This document shows positions 46,654-54,968 of a DNA stretch of 64,000 nt, one piece after another; the first letter of the stretch is position 1, and every line of letters starts with the position of its first letter. The position numbers were made by a program, and so were the translations under genes. This stretch comes from WTFY01 sp964614915 (GTDB lineage Bacteria > Pseudomonadota > Gammaproteobacteria > UBA4575): assembly GCA_964614915.1 (NCBI GenBank), contig CAZTNC010000011.1:62001-126000 (forward strand). Direction: 5' to 3'. The notes below the pieces were generated by a model. The model saw only the letters and a program-made list of their open reading frames with translations, searched no databases and was not told where the DNA came from.

Positions 46654-48021
46654 ATGAAACTGGAAATCGTCATCCTTGCCGCAGGCCAGGGCACGCGCAT
46701 GCACAGCGATTTGCCCAAGGTCCTGCACCCACTCGCCGGCAAACCCTTGCTGGGGCATGTGATCGAATGTGCCCGCACATTGTCACCGCACAACATTCAC
46801 ATCGTCACCGGTTACGGTACGGAACAGGTCCGTGCTGCGGTGGGTGATGAAGGCATTTGCTGGCATCTGCAGGAGCAGCAGCTGGGGACAGGGCATGCGG
46901 TGCAGCAGGCCTTGCCCGGGCTAGCGGATGAGCACGTGGTTCTGGTCCTGTATGGCGATGTCCCCCTGCTCGAGCCTGCCACCCTGCAGCGGCTGCTTGA
47001 GGGCCTGTCCCGTTGTGAGTTGGTGTTGCTGTCGGCGGAATTCGAGGGGGTGGAAGGTCTGGGGAGGATCGTGCGCGATGCCGATGGCGGGGTTTTGCGA
47101 ATCGTCGAGCAGCGCGAGGCTGACCCGGACACGCTGGCCATTCGTGAAATGAATACCGGAGTGCTGGCGGCACGTGCGGGGCGGTTGAAGCAGTGGCTGG
47201 GACAGGTCGGCAACGACAACACCCAGCAGGAATTCTATTTGACCGACTGCATCGGGCTGGCGGTTGAGGGCGGACACCCCGTCGAGGCCATGCTGTGCGA
47301 GGACGCCGATACCGCGCTCGGGGTCAATGACAAGGCGCAACTGGCCCGGGCCGAGCGCGCCTGCCAGCGCAGGGCTGCGCAGCGGCTCATGGACCAGGGC
47401 GCCACACTCATGGATCCTGCACGCATTGACATCCGGGGCGAACTGCAGCTGGGAAGGGATGTTGAAATCGACGTCAATGCCGTGTTCGAAGGTCAAAACC
47501 GTCTCGGCGACGGTGTGCGAGTCGGGGCCAACAGCGTGCTGATCAACACCACCGTGGGTGCCGGCACACGGATCCATGCCAACAGCCATATCGAAGAGGC
47601 CGAAATCGGCAGCGAATGCCGCATCGGCCCCTTCGCCCGGATTCGCCCGCAGACCCGCTTGGGGGATCAGGTGCAGGTCGGCAACTTCGTTGAGATCAAG
47701 AAATCCGGAATCGGTGCGAACAGCAAGGTCAACCATCTCAGCTACCTCGGCGATGCCGAGCTTGGGGCAGGGGTCAATGTCGGGGCAGGCACCATCACCT
47801 GCAACTATGACGGCGCACACAAACACCGCACGGTCATCAACGATCGCGTGTTCGTCGGCTCCGACACCCAGCTCGTTGCCCCGGTGGTCGTCGGCGAGGG
47901 GGCGACGATCGCGGCCGGGTCGACCATCACCAAGGATGTGCCCGCCGAGGTCCTTGCGGTCGCCCGCAGTAAGCAGGTGACGGTGCAGCACTGGAAGCGC
48001 CCCGAGAAGGACAAGAAATAG
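46654..48021 (+). CDS. glmU: bifunctional GlcNAc-1-P uridyltransferase / GlcN-1-P acetyltransferase
   Basis: GlmU makes UDP-GlcNAc, the precursor of peptidoglycan and lipopolysaccharide. The N-terminal pyrophosphorylase shows LAAGQGTRMHSDLPKVLHPLAGKPLL and the C-terminal half shows left-handed beta-helix hexapeptides followed by GAGTITCNYDGAHKHRTVI with the acetyltransferase active site. The 455 residues match E. coli (456). glmS follows after three bases, a common pairing downstream of the atp operon. Confidence 0.98.
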   Translation: MKLEIVILAAGQGTRMHSDLPKVLHPLAGKPLLGHVIECARTLSPHNIHIVTGYGTEQVRAAVGDEGICWHLQEQQLGTGHAVQQALPGLADEHVVLVLYGDVPLLEPATLQRLLEGLSRCELVLLSAEFEGVEGLGRIVRDADGGVLRIVEQREADPDTLAIREMNTGVLAARAGRLKQWLGQVGNDNTQQEFYLTDCIGLAVEGGHPVEAMLCEDADTALGVNDKAQLARAERACQRRAAQRLMDQGATLMDPARIDIRGELQLGRDVEIDVNAVFEGQNRLGDGVRVGANSVLINTTVGAGTRIHANSHIEEAEIGSECRIGPFARIRPQTRLGDQVQVGNFVEIKKSGIGANSKVNHLSYLGDAELGAGVNVGAGTITCNYDGAHKHRTVINDRVFVGSDTQLVAPVVVGEGATIAAGSTITKDVPAEVLAVARSKQVTVQHWKRPEKDKK

Positions 48022-48024
48022 ACC

Positions 48025-49854
48025 ATGTGCGGAATCGTCGGCGGTATCGCGAACAGGGACATCTCCCCGGTCCTGCTTGAAGGCCTGCGGCGCCTGGAGT
48101 ACCGGGGCTATGACTCGGCCGGCATGGCCGTGCTGACCAATGGCTCGATCGAGCGCGTGAGAAGGCAGGGTAAGGTCAGTGAACTGGGCAAGGCCCTGGA
48201 AGAGTCCGCACTCGCCGGCCAGCTCGGAATTGCGCACACCCGATGGGCGACCCACGGTGTGCCCGCCGAACACAATGCGCATCCGCACATCAGCAACGAC
48301 CGCATTGCCATCGTGCACAACGGCATCATCGAGAATTTCGAGCACCTCAAGACTCAGCAAAGCGAGGCGGGCTTCAGCTTTGACTCGGACACCGATACCG
48401 AAGTCATCGCTCACCAGATCGTGTTGTACCTGGACCGCGGCCTGAACCTGCTGGCTGCGGTGAGTGCAACCGTGAAAGATTTGAAAGGCGCCTATGCGCT
48501 GGGAGTGATCGACAGGACCGAACCGGGGCGCCTGATCGCCGCGCGAAACGGCAGCCCGCTGGTGGTGGGGATCGGCGAGGAAGAGAACTTCATTGCCTCG
48601 GACGTACATGCTCTGCTGAAGGAGACACAGGAGTTCGTTTTCCTGGAGGACGGGGACATCGTGGACATCTCGCGTGAGCAAATCCAGGTGTTCGACGAAG
48701 ACGGGACGGTAGTGGAGCGCAGCTCCCGACGGAGTTGCCTGACCGCGGATGCCGTAGAGAAAGATGGTTATCCGCACTACATGCTCAAGGAAATCTACGA
48801 ACAGCCGCAGGCCATTGCCGATACGCTGGAGGGGCGGCTGATCAACGGACGCGTGGCTGAACAGATCCTGGGGACAGATGCCGAGCCGATCCTCAAGCGC
48901 ACCCGGGCCGTGCAGATCATCGCCTGCGGCAGCAGCTACCATGCCGGGATGATTGCGAAATTCTGGTTTGAGGCGTTGGCGGGGATTCCCTGCTTCGTCG
49001 ATGTCGCCAGCGAGTTTCGCTATCGCAAGCACGTGGTCCAGCCCGGCACATTGTTCGTGACGATTTCCCAGTCCGGTGAGACCGCCGACACCCTGGCCGC
49101 GCAACGCCAGGCCCGCGAGGAAGGCTATGCCGGTTCTCTGACCATTTGCAATGTTCCGGAGAGTTCCCTGGTGCGCGAGTCGGACCTGGTGCTGATGACG
49201 CATGCCGGGCCGGAGGTCGGTGTGGCCTCCACCAAGGCCTTCGCCACCCAACTGGTGGCCTTGCTGATGCTGGTAATCAGCGTCGGGCGACACCACGGCA
49301 TGCAGGATGAGACGCACAAGCTGCTGGTCGAGCAACTGACCAACTTGCCGGCGCGCATCAACCGCGTGCTGGAACTGGATCCCGAGATCGAAGCGCTATC
49401 GCGCCAGTACTGGGACAAGCAGCACGCCCTGTTCCTGGGCCGCGGCATCCATTATCCCATTGCCAAAGAAGGTGCCCTGAAGCTCAAGGAAGTTTCCTAT
49501 ATCCATGCCGAGGCGTACCCCGCGGGCGAACTCAAGCATGGCCCCATCGCGCTGGTGGACGACAAGGTCCCGGTCATTGCCGTGGCACCGAACGATGTTT
49601 TGCTGGAGAAACTGAAGTCCAACCTGGAAGAAGTGCGTGCACGCGGCGGTGTGCTGCACGTGTTTGCTGACGTGGATTCAGGGTTCGAACCCGGCTCTGA
49701 GACGATCGGGATCGAAGTGGATGCCCCGGACAATGCGGTCGCCCCCATCATTTTTACCATTCCCCTGCAGCTTCTTGCCTACCACGTGGCGGTCCTGAAG
49801 GGCACGGACGTCGACCAGCCACGCAATCTGGCCAAGTCGGTGACGGTGGAATAG
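48025..49854 (+). CDS. glmS: glutamine-fructose-6-phosphate aminotransferase (isomerising)
   Basis: GlmS makes glucosamine-6-phosphate from fructose-6-phosphate and glutamine. The N-terminal glutaminase nucleophile is Cys2 (MCGIVGGIAN), with RWATHGVP and HNGIIENFE; the isomerase half has two SIS domains (ISQSGETADTLAA, GRGIHYPIAKEGALKLKE) and the C-terminal DQPRNLAKSVTVE. It has 609 residues like E. coli. No glmS ribozyme is seen before it, as expected outside Firmicutes. Confidence 0.98.
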   Translation: MCGIVGGIANRDISPVLLEGLRRLEYRGYDSAGMAVLTNGSIERVRRQGKVSELGKALEESALAGQLGIAHTRWATHGVPAEHNAHPHISNDRIAIVHNGIIENFEHLKTQQSEAGFSFDSDTDTEVIAHQIVLYLDRGLNLLAAVSATVKDLKGAYALGVIDRTEPGRLIAARNGSPLVVGIGEEENFIASDVHALLKETQEFVFLEDGDIVDISREQIQVFDEDGTVVERSSRRSCLTADAVEKDGYPHYMLKEIYEQPQAIADTLEGRLINGRVAEQILGTDAEPILKRTRAVQIIACGSSYHAGMIAKFWFEALAGIPCFVDVASEFRYRKHVVQPGTLFVTISQSGETADTLAAQRQAREEGYAGSLTICNVPESSLVRESDLVLMTHAGPEVGVASTKAFATQLVALLMLVISVGRHHGMQDETHKLLVEQLTNLPARINRVLELDPEIEALSRQYWDKQHALFLGRGIHYPIAKEGALKLKEVSYIHAEAYPAGELKHGPIALVDDKVPVIAVAPNDVLLEKLKSNLEEVRARGGVLHVFADVDSGFEPGSETIGIEVDAPDNAVAPIIFTIPLQLLAYHVAVLKGTDVDQPRNLAKSVTVE

Positions 49855-49893
49855 TTCACAACGACGAACTAGAAGAGAATAAATGTATACATA

Positions 49894-50208
49894 ATGCTTT
49901 TTGCCGCAATCGCATTAGAAGTTCTTGGAACAATGCTCTTGCCTGCATCACAAAATTTTACACAGCTGTTACCAACCGCTGTTTTGATCATCTCATATGG
50001 CATATCTTTTTATCTGTTGACACTGTTAGCTCAAAAACTCCCCCTCGCAATACTGTATGCATCCTGGGCAGGGCTGGGTGTTTTCTCAGTAGCGCTGTTA
50101 AGTTATGTCTTTTATGACCAGGCCTTAAACTGGCAAACGATCATTGGTTTGTTCCTGATCGTGATTGGGGTCACGTTGGTAAATTTGTATAAAGGGCAAA
50201 CTCATTAA
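49894..50208 (+). CDS. small multidrug resistance (SMR, EmrE-like) transporter with damaged start
   Basis: A 104-residue, four-helix membrane protein of the SMR family, which exports cations as antiparallel dimers driven by protons. The essential glutamate is in AIALEVLGT, and ILYASWAGLGVF and IIGLFLIVIGVTLVNL match EmrE. Starting at ATG 49894 puts that Glu at residue 9 rather than the usual 14. Five further codons upstream (49879-49893) read IleAsnValTyrIle and restore the EmrE register, but the first codon is ATA, not ATG. The gene is far richer in A and T than its neighbours and uses rarer codons, so it was probably acquired. Confidence 0.75.
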   Translation: MLFAAIALEVLGTMLLPASQNFTQLLPTAVLIISYGISFYLLTLLAQKLPLAILYASWAGLGVFSVALLSYVFYDQALNWQTIIGLFLIVIGVTLVNLYKGQTH

Positions 50209-50308
50209 CTGTTGTGAATGATTCCGTAACTGTGAAATAGCGCACTCGTTCGTCATCGGCACAAAACCTTTTTCGGGATAACCGGCCCCATCCTGAGTGG
50301 GACTGGAC

Positions 50309-50337
50309 TGGAGATTGTGGTCGGGTCCTGATATAAA
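50309..50337 (+). promoter_or_regulatory. putative promoter of the oxyR-like gene
   Basis: TGGAGA (50309-50314) and TATAAA (50332-50337) are separated by 17 bp. Transcription would start about 30 nt before the ATG at 50373. An OxyR site overlapping it could not be recognised by eye. Confidence 0.45.
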
Positions 50338-50372
50338 TCTAATTGTTTTTCACTCAATGATTGATTTTACGA

Positions 50373-51272
50373 ATGATCAACCTGCCCACGGTCAAGCAGC
50401 TGCGTTATCTGGTGACGCTGGAAAAATACCTTCATTTCGGCAAGGCTGCCGAGGCCTGCTTCGTCACCCAGTCCGCCTTCAGCGTAGCCATCAAGGAGCT
50501 TGAGGGGCAGCTGAATGTTTCCCTGGTGGATCGCACCAGCCGCAGCGTGACCTTCACCTCGGTAGGAAAGCTGGTCGCCGAGCAGGCCCGTCACGCCCTG
50601 TTCGACCTGGAGGGCATCGTCGATATTGCACGGTCCGTGCAACAGCCCTTGACCGGGCCCCTGAAAATGGGCGTGATCCCGACCATTGCCCCGTTCCTGC
50701 TGCCGAAGATCCTGCCGGAGATCCGCAAACGCTTCCCGAAGCTTGAGCTGTACCTCAAGGAGGAACAGACCAAGAAGATTCATGCCCTGCTGCTTGAAGG
50801 GGAACTCGATATCCTGTTGCTGGCCCTGCCCGTCGAGCTGACCAACACGGACACGGTGTCCCTGTTCACCGATACGTTCAAGCTTGCGTACAAGCAAGGG
50901 ACCCGGCTGATTGACCCTCAGGACTTCACACCCAGCAAGCTGAATCAGGGCGTGATCCTGCTGCTGGAGGATGGACACTGCCTGCGCGAGCACGCATTGA
51001 GCGCATGCAACCTGACCCGGCTGGAGGAAACCAACAAGTTCTCGGCCAGCGGCCTGTACAGCCTGGTGCAGATGGTGAACAGTGACCTGGGAGTGTCCTT
51101 CATCCCGCAGATGGCGATCGATGGAGGTCTTTTGGAAAATACCCAGGTAGTCACACAGGACCTGAAGGATCATGCGTATCGGGAAATCGGCCTGGCCTGG
51201 AGAAAATCCAGTGTCCGCAAGCAGGAATTCGGCATGCTGGCCGACGTGATCCTGGAGAGTGTGAAGAACTGA
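50373..51272 (+). CDS. oxyR: OxyR-like LysR-family peroxide sensor
   Basis: A 299-residue LysR-type regulator. The N-terminal helix-turn-helix is HFGKAAEACFVTQSAFSVAIKEL. The regulatory domain contains LLLEDGHCLREHALSAC, with Cys203 and Cys212 nine residues apart, which correspond to the redox pair Cys199/Cys208 of E. coli OxyR. It should therefore sense hydrogen peroxide through a disulfide and control peroxide-defence genes, none of which adjoins it here. The ATG at 50373 matches the family start (MINLPTVKQLRYL). It is convergent with the envelope operon. Confidence 0.9.
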   Translation: MINLPTVKQLRYLVTLEKYLHFGKAAEACFVTQSAFSVAIKELEGQLNVSLVDRTSRSVTFTSVGKLVAEQARHALFDLEGIVDIARSVQQPLTGPLKMGVIPTIAPFLLPKILPEIRKRFPKLELYLKEEQTKKIHALLLEGELDILLLALPVELTNTDTVSLFTDTFKLAYKQGTRLIDPQDFTPSKLNQGVILLLEDGHCLREHALSACNLTRLEETNKFSASGLYSLVQMVNSDLGVSFIPQMAIDGGLLENTQVVTQDLKDHAYREIGLAWRKSSVRKQEFGMLADVILESVKN

Positions 51273-51313
51273 GACGTGTGATCGTGCGCCTGCGATGCCC
51301 GCGCGTGTTGATC

Positions 51314-51358
51314 GGCGGCAAAGCGCCAAGCGGGGTCCTTGGCGCTTCGACTGCCGCC
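51314..51358. terminator. long bulged hairpin between convergent oxyR and the envelope operon
   Basis: AAGCGCCAAG (51321-51330) and CTTGGCGCTT (51338-51347) pair perfectly over ten bases around a seven-base loop, and GGCGGCA/TGCCGCC (51314-51320 and 51352-51358) extend the stem by seven more pairs across a four-base bulge. It lies 42 bp after oxyR. No T run follows, so it may be a bidirectional barrier, an mRNA-stabilising structure, or a repeat-type palindrome. Confidence 0.55.
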
Positions 51359-51499
51359 CCCCGTCCCTGGGAGACATTACAGAGTTCCATTCTTGATGCC
51401 ATGATGAAACAGAAGGCCCTGCAAGTGAAATTGATTATTTAACTCGCAACGATTTATTTTTTCTAAGGCCGGGACTTCCGCGATTGCGGCACGCGCTGC

Positions 51500-52507
51500 C
51501 TAGGGGGTGAAGGCGGAGAGTCCGATGAAGGTGCCCTCGTTTTGTTCGCACAGGGCGCGCATCAGGGTGGCAAAGCGCACACCGGTCACTTGCTCGTCCT
51601 CCTCCCTTGCGAACTGGATCGGAAAACCGACGGCATGGATGCGCACGCGGCGCGCACCGTACAGGTCCTTGCGGTTGATCGCATTCACCTCGCGAAGCAC
51701 GGACTGGATGGATGGGCCGGTGAATTCGTCGCCGAACACGTACAGGCTGATTTTCTTGTCATCGGCTTGAAACGTGCGGATGGCGGCCGTGATACCCTCG
51801 ACCGGACTGCTGTTGCTGAACGGCTGCCAGGTGCGCATCCGCTCAAGCACCGCCTTGCGCCGCGCTGGCGTGTCCGGGATCCAGCGCCCGGCATACTGGC
51901 GGAACATGTACTCGCCCATGTCGTTCATGACCTGCAGTCCCTTGACCGTCGGGTAGGCATCCAGCACCTCGGTAAGCTTTTGCTCGACCAGTTCCCAGCC
52001 GTAGGTCAGCATGCTGCCCGAGGTGTCGATGATGAAAATGATGTACTCGCTGTCCACAGGGATGCCGGCGATCATGGCATCCCCTGATGGCCGGATCAGG
52101 GGTTCGCGGGCCTGCAGGCGGCGCATCTCCTCGCTCAGCGTCTGGCGGGCGCGGGCCAGCTGGCCCTCGATCGTGTTCTGTAGCGCCGCTTCGCCTCGCG
52201 CGGTCGAATACCGGTCTTGCACGGTCGACAGCTCATCCTGCAGCTGTGCAATTTTTTCTATCTCGCGGGTCACTTGGTGCTTTTGCCTGATCCGTTCACG
52301 GTTCAGCGCGTGGTTTTGCCCGTGCAGTTCGGACAACTGTATCTGCAGGCCTGCAGCATGCCGGTCGAGGTCTTCGCTGTATTGCTCGAAGATCACTGGC
52401 TCGGCCGTTTTCGACAGCACCAGCAGCAGGATCAGCGCACCAAAACCGCAGCATATGCAGTCCAGGAAGGACAGGCTGAAGATCTCGATACTGCGACGCG
52501 GTTTCAT
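51500..52507 (-). CDS. membrane-anchored von Willebrand A protein with TolR/ExbD-like helix (first of two)
   Basis: A 335-residue protein. Residues 6-32 (SIEIFSLSFLDCICCGFGAL) form one membrane helix with Asp16, in the same position relative to the preceding basic end as the proton-path aspartate of TolR, ExbD and MotB. A charged coiled coil follows (about 41-135), then a VWA domain (about 153-333) with the metal site DTSGS (Asp161, Ser163, Ser165) and a later FGDEFTG. The helix orientation puts the VWA domain in the periplasm. It is the last gene of a nine-gene operon and three bases after its paralogue; with it and the TolQ-like protein it probably forms a stator complex. Function unknown. 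Confidence 0.8.
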   Translation of the reverse strand: MKPRRSIEIFSLSFLDCICCGFGALILLLVLSKTAEPVIFEQYSEDLDRHAAGLQIQLSELHGQNHALNRERIRQKHQVTREIEKIAQLQDELSTVQDRYSTARGEAALQNTIEGQLARARQTLSEEMRRLQAREPLIRPSGDAMIAGIPVDSEYIIFIIDTSGSMLTYGWELVEQKLTEVLDAYPTVKGLQVMNDMGEYMFRQYAGRWIPDTPARRKAVLERMRTWQPFSNSSPVEGITAAIRTFQADDKKISLYVFGDEFTGPSIQSVLREVNAINRKDLYGARRVRIHAVGFPIQFAREEDEQVTGVRFATLMRALCEQNEGTFIGLSAFTP

Positions 52508-52510
52508 GTT

Positions 52511-53602
52511 TCAGGGCCAGTCCCGGGAGGGGCTGAAAAAGGCTCCCCGGGTGTTGCCCGCCAGCTTCCAGTATTCACTGGAGGCCTGCGGGTCACCTTC
52601 CATGTGGAACAAAATGGTATTGACGGGAATCCCGTCGGGCAGGATTTTCAGTGCGGCATCAAACAGCTTCTTGCGCGCTTGCGCGGACACCTTGGTGCTC
52701 CAGGATTTCGAGCGGCCCTGTGTAGGGAGCCCGTCCGTCAGCAAGTAGATGGTGTCCGGGGGCGGGTCCAGCTGCGCGATCCCTTTGAAGGCCTGGTACA
52801 GGTTGGTGCCCCCGGCCGGTGCCCGTGCGTACAGGCCAGCCACCGCAAGCTCCAGGTGCCGGGGATCGCCTGCATCCAGCCAGGTTGCATCCAGTGCCTG
52901 GTAGAGGGGCTCGCTGGTTTCATTGAAGGCATGGATCTGGAACTGGCTGGTGGGCGGGATGCGCGTGGTAATCCAGTCGACCGTGTGCAGCACCTGCTGC
53001 CATTTGGCCGCTCGCACCCGTTCATCTGGCGGCAGGTTTCGAAAGCGAAGCACATTGATGATCCGGTCGGCCAGCATGCTGGCCGAGCTGTCCACCAGAA
53101 TCAGGATGCGCTCACCGTCCATCTTGAGGCCGGTCAGGTACTGGCGCTGTCCGTGACCGTCAAATGCGCGCAGGTGCACGCCCGGGGCCTCGTCCTGCAA
53201 GGCACCTGCTTCAAGACGCCGGTGCGCCTCCTCCAGGGATTTCAGTTCCGCCTTGAGTGCATCAACGGCCTGCAGCCTGGCACGTGTCTCCTGCTGCTGT
53301 CGGGAAAGTCGCGAGGTGTGAAGGTCGATGTCCTCGAGGATACCTGCAGCGCGTCCCTGTGCCCGCAGGTGGCGCGCTTCGAGCCTCTGCAGGGAGTTTT
53401 GCAGTTCCGCCAACGAGCGTTCGGCCTCGGTGACCTGAGCCTGCAGCTCCTGCACGTCATCCTGCGCCGAGGCATTAACCATGCCGCGACGCGCCTGCGA
53501 GTCAGCATTGATAATCATGAAAAACAGGATGACCGCCCCGAAGCCGCAAAACATCACGTCCAGGAAGGACAGGCTGAATACATTAATCGTGCGGCGCTTC
53601 AT
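52511..53602 (-). CDS. membrane-anchored von Willebrand A protein with TolR/ExbD-like helix (second of two)
   Basis: A 363-residue paralogue of the preceding product. Its N-terminus, RRTINVFSLSFLDVMFCGFG, is strikingly like the TolR/ExbD helix (INVxPxxDVMLVLL); Asp15 would be the proton-path residue. A coiled coil runs from about 45 to 135. The VWA domain (about 164-358) has a complete metal site: DSSAS (Asp171, Ser173, Ser175), Thr266 in GGTNLYQAF and Asp290 in LLTDGLP. The sequence outside the helix differs widely from the first VWA protein, so they are not recent duplicates. It overlaps the Hsp70-like gene by 20 bp. Confidence 0.8.
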   Translation of the reverse strand: MKRRTINVFSLSFLDVMFCGFGAVILFFMIINADSQARRGMVNASAQDDVQELQAQVTEAERSLAELQNSLQRLEARHLRAQGRAAGILEDIDLHTSRLSRQQQETRARLQAVDALKAELKSLEEAHRRLEAGALQDEAPGVHLRAFDGHGQRQYLTGLKMDGERILILVDSSASMLADRIINVLRFRNLPPDERVRAAKWQQVLHTVDWITTRIPPTSQFQIHAFNETSEPLYQALDATWLDAGDPRHLELAVAGLYARAPAGGTNLYQAFKGIAQLDPPPDTIYLLTDGLPTQGRSKSWSTKVSAQARKKLFDAALKILPDGIPVNTILFHMEGDPQASSEYWKLAGNTRGAFFSPSRDWP

Positions 53603-54953
53603 GTTCCTGGACCTGGATGAAGTGCACGGTACCGCGGTACCCGTCGATGCGCAGACGGTCCCCGGACTGGATGGGCTGGGGCTCGCTCAGCAACCGGTCA
53701 TTGAGCCGGATTTTGTAATTTTTCAGGTGGCGCAACTCGATGCGCATGCCCTTTTTCCGGATCCGGCAAATGCCGCGGTCGTTGCACACGGGATCGAGCG
53801 CCAGGTGAATCTCATGGCGGTCCTTGGTCAGGCGTAGTTCCTGCTTCGGGCCCAGTGGCCAGGCGTTGTTGCCGATCAGCAGGTGGGTGGGGCAGTTGCG
53901 CAGGCTGGCCAGCAACCCGGGATTGGGTTCCAGCGACTCGGGACGGGTGGATTTGTCCCAGGCCAGCGCGGTCGTGTAGTGCACGGTCTCATCGCCGCTG
54001 CTGATCTGTTCGCGATAGCGCAAGGCCTGGCGGGCAATGCGGGTCGGGTCCGTGCCCAGCATGGCACACCCCGGCAGGTCCTTCAGGAATTCGTTCAGGC
54101 CGAACACCTGATTGCAGGTCGGTGAGCAGACGAGGGTGACCTTGTGGTCGGGGAGCAGCTCACTCAGTGAAATCGCGATCTCCTCGAAGGCCGCCCGGTT
54201 GATTCCGAGGACGTCGTTGCGGTGCAGCTGTATGCGGTGGCCCTGTCCATCCGAATGCAGTTCGCAGCCGACCGACTCGATGGACTGCAGGGTCGCCAGC
54301 CAGTGCGGGAGCTTTTCATACAGGCGCTGCTCGTCTTCACCCTTTTGCAGCGGATCAAAACGCGTTTCCCGGACGAAGGCTGCGGCGATCCACTTGGCCT
54401 GTGCCTGGATGAGGGACTGCAGCCCGTGTTCGATGACCCTTCCCGGGCGGGTCGCGGATACCTGCTTGCGGTCCTGCGAGACCAGCGTGAGTATGGTGCA
54501 CTGCTGCAGTACGGCTAGCCACACCAGCCGGGTGTTCGAAACGGGGCCGGGGATCGCGAGCACCGCCTTGTTGACGATGCCGATGACCGGAATGCCGAGT
54601 TTTTCGCAGATGCCGAGAACGAGCCCCAGTTCCTGCTTGCGCAGCGCCCCGGACACCGCAAGGATGGCATCGTGGTCCTGGCGGTCCAGCAGGCTCCAGG
54701 CAAACTGCATGTGCCTGAATGCGATCTCGGCATGGCTGACTGCATGCCGGGTCGTGCTTTGTCCGGCAAGGTCCGCCCAGAATCCCGTGCTGATTTCCTG
54801 CGGTCGCAGGTGCATTTGCTGCTCGGCCTGCTTGCCTGCCAGGATGGAAGTCTCGGTTTCAACCAGGGCGCAGGACGGACAGTTGGCGAGGATGCGTTTT
54901 CCGTCGCTGATCAGGATGCCGCTGTCGTATAGATCGATGACCACCGTGGACAT
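53583..54953 (-). CDS. Hsp70-like (ASKHA fold) protein with C-terminal FHA-like domain
   Basis: A 456-residue cytosolic protein. Residues 1-330 resemble the nucleotide-binding domain of Hsp70: VVIDLYDSGILISDG at the start and HDAILAVSGALRKQELGLVL and KLGIPVIGIVNKAVLAI in the places of the Hsp70 VPAYFND and GLNVLRIINEP motifs. The phosphate-binding glycines (DLGTT, DIGGGT) are missing, so ATP hydrolysis is doubtful. Residues about 366-450 look like an FHA fold (IRLNDRLLSEPQPIQSGDRL) without the usual Arg/Ser/His phosphothreonine contacts. It also has a CPSC motif at 25-28. It may be a scaffold on the cytosolic side of the TolQ-like channel encoded 15 bp upstream. Confidence 0.65.
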   Translation of the reverse strand: MSTVVIDLYDSGILISDGKRILANCPSCALVETETSILAGKQAEQQMHLRPQEISTGFWADLAGQSTTRHAVSHAEIAFRHMQFAWSLLDRQDHDAILAVSGALRKQELGLVLGICEKLGIPVIGIVNKAVLAIPGPVSNTRLVWLAVLQQCTILTLVSQDRKQVSATRPGRVIEHGLQSLIQAQAKWIAAAFVRETRFDPLQKGEDEQRLYEKLPHWLATLQSIESVGCELHSDGQGHRIQLHRNDVLGINRAAFEEIAISLSELLPDHKVTLVCSPTCNQVFGLNEFLKDLPGCAMLGTDPTRIARQALRYREQISSGDETVHYTTALAWDKSTRPESLEPNPGLLASLRNCPTHLLIGNNAWPLGPKQELRLTKDRHEIHLALDPVCNDRGICRIRKKGMRIELRHLKNYKIRLNDRLLSEPQPIQSGDRLRIDGYRGTVHFIQVQEHEAPHD

Positions 54954-54968
54954 GCGCGCGGCTCTCCT

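Noticed and set aside
46921..49335. An 804-codon minus-strand frame across glmU and glmS
   Set aside because: It is the mirror of two conserved genes and its translation shows no domain or signal. The same holds for long antisense frames at 29701-31485 and 33606-34817.
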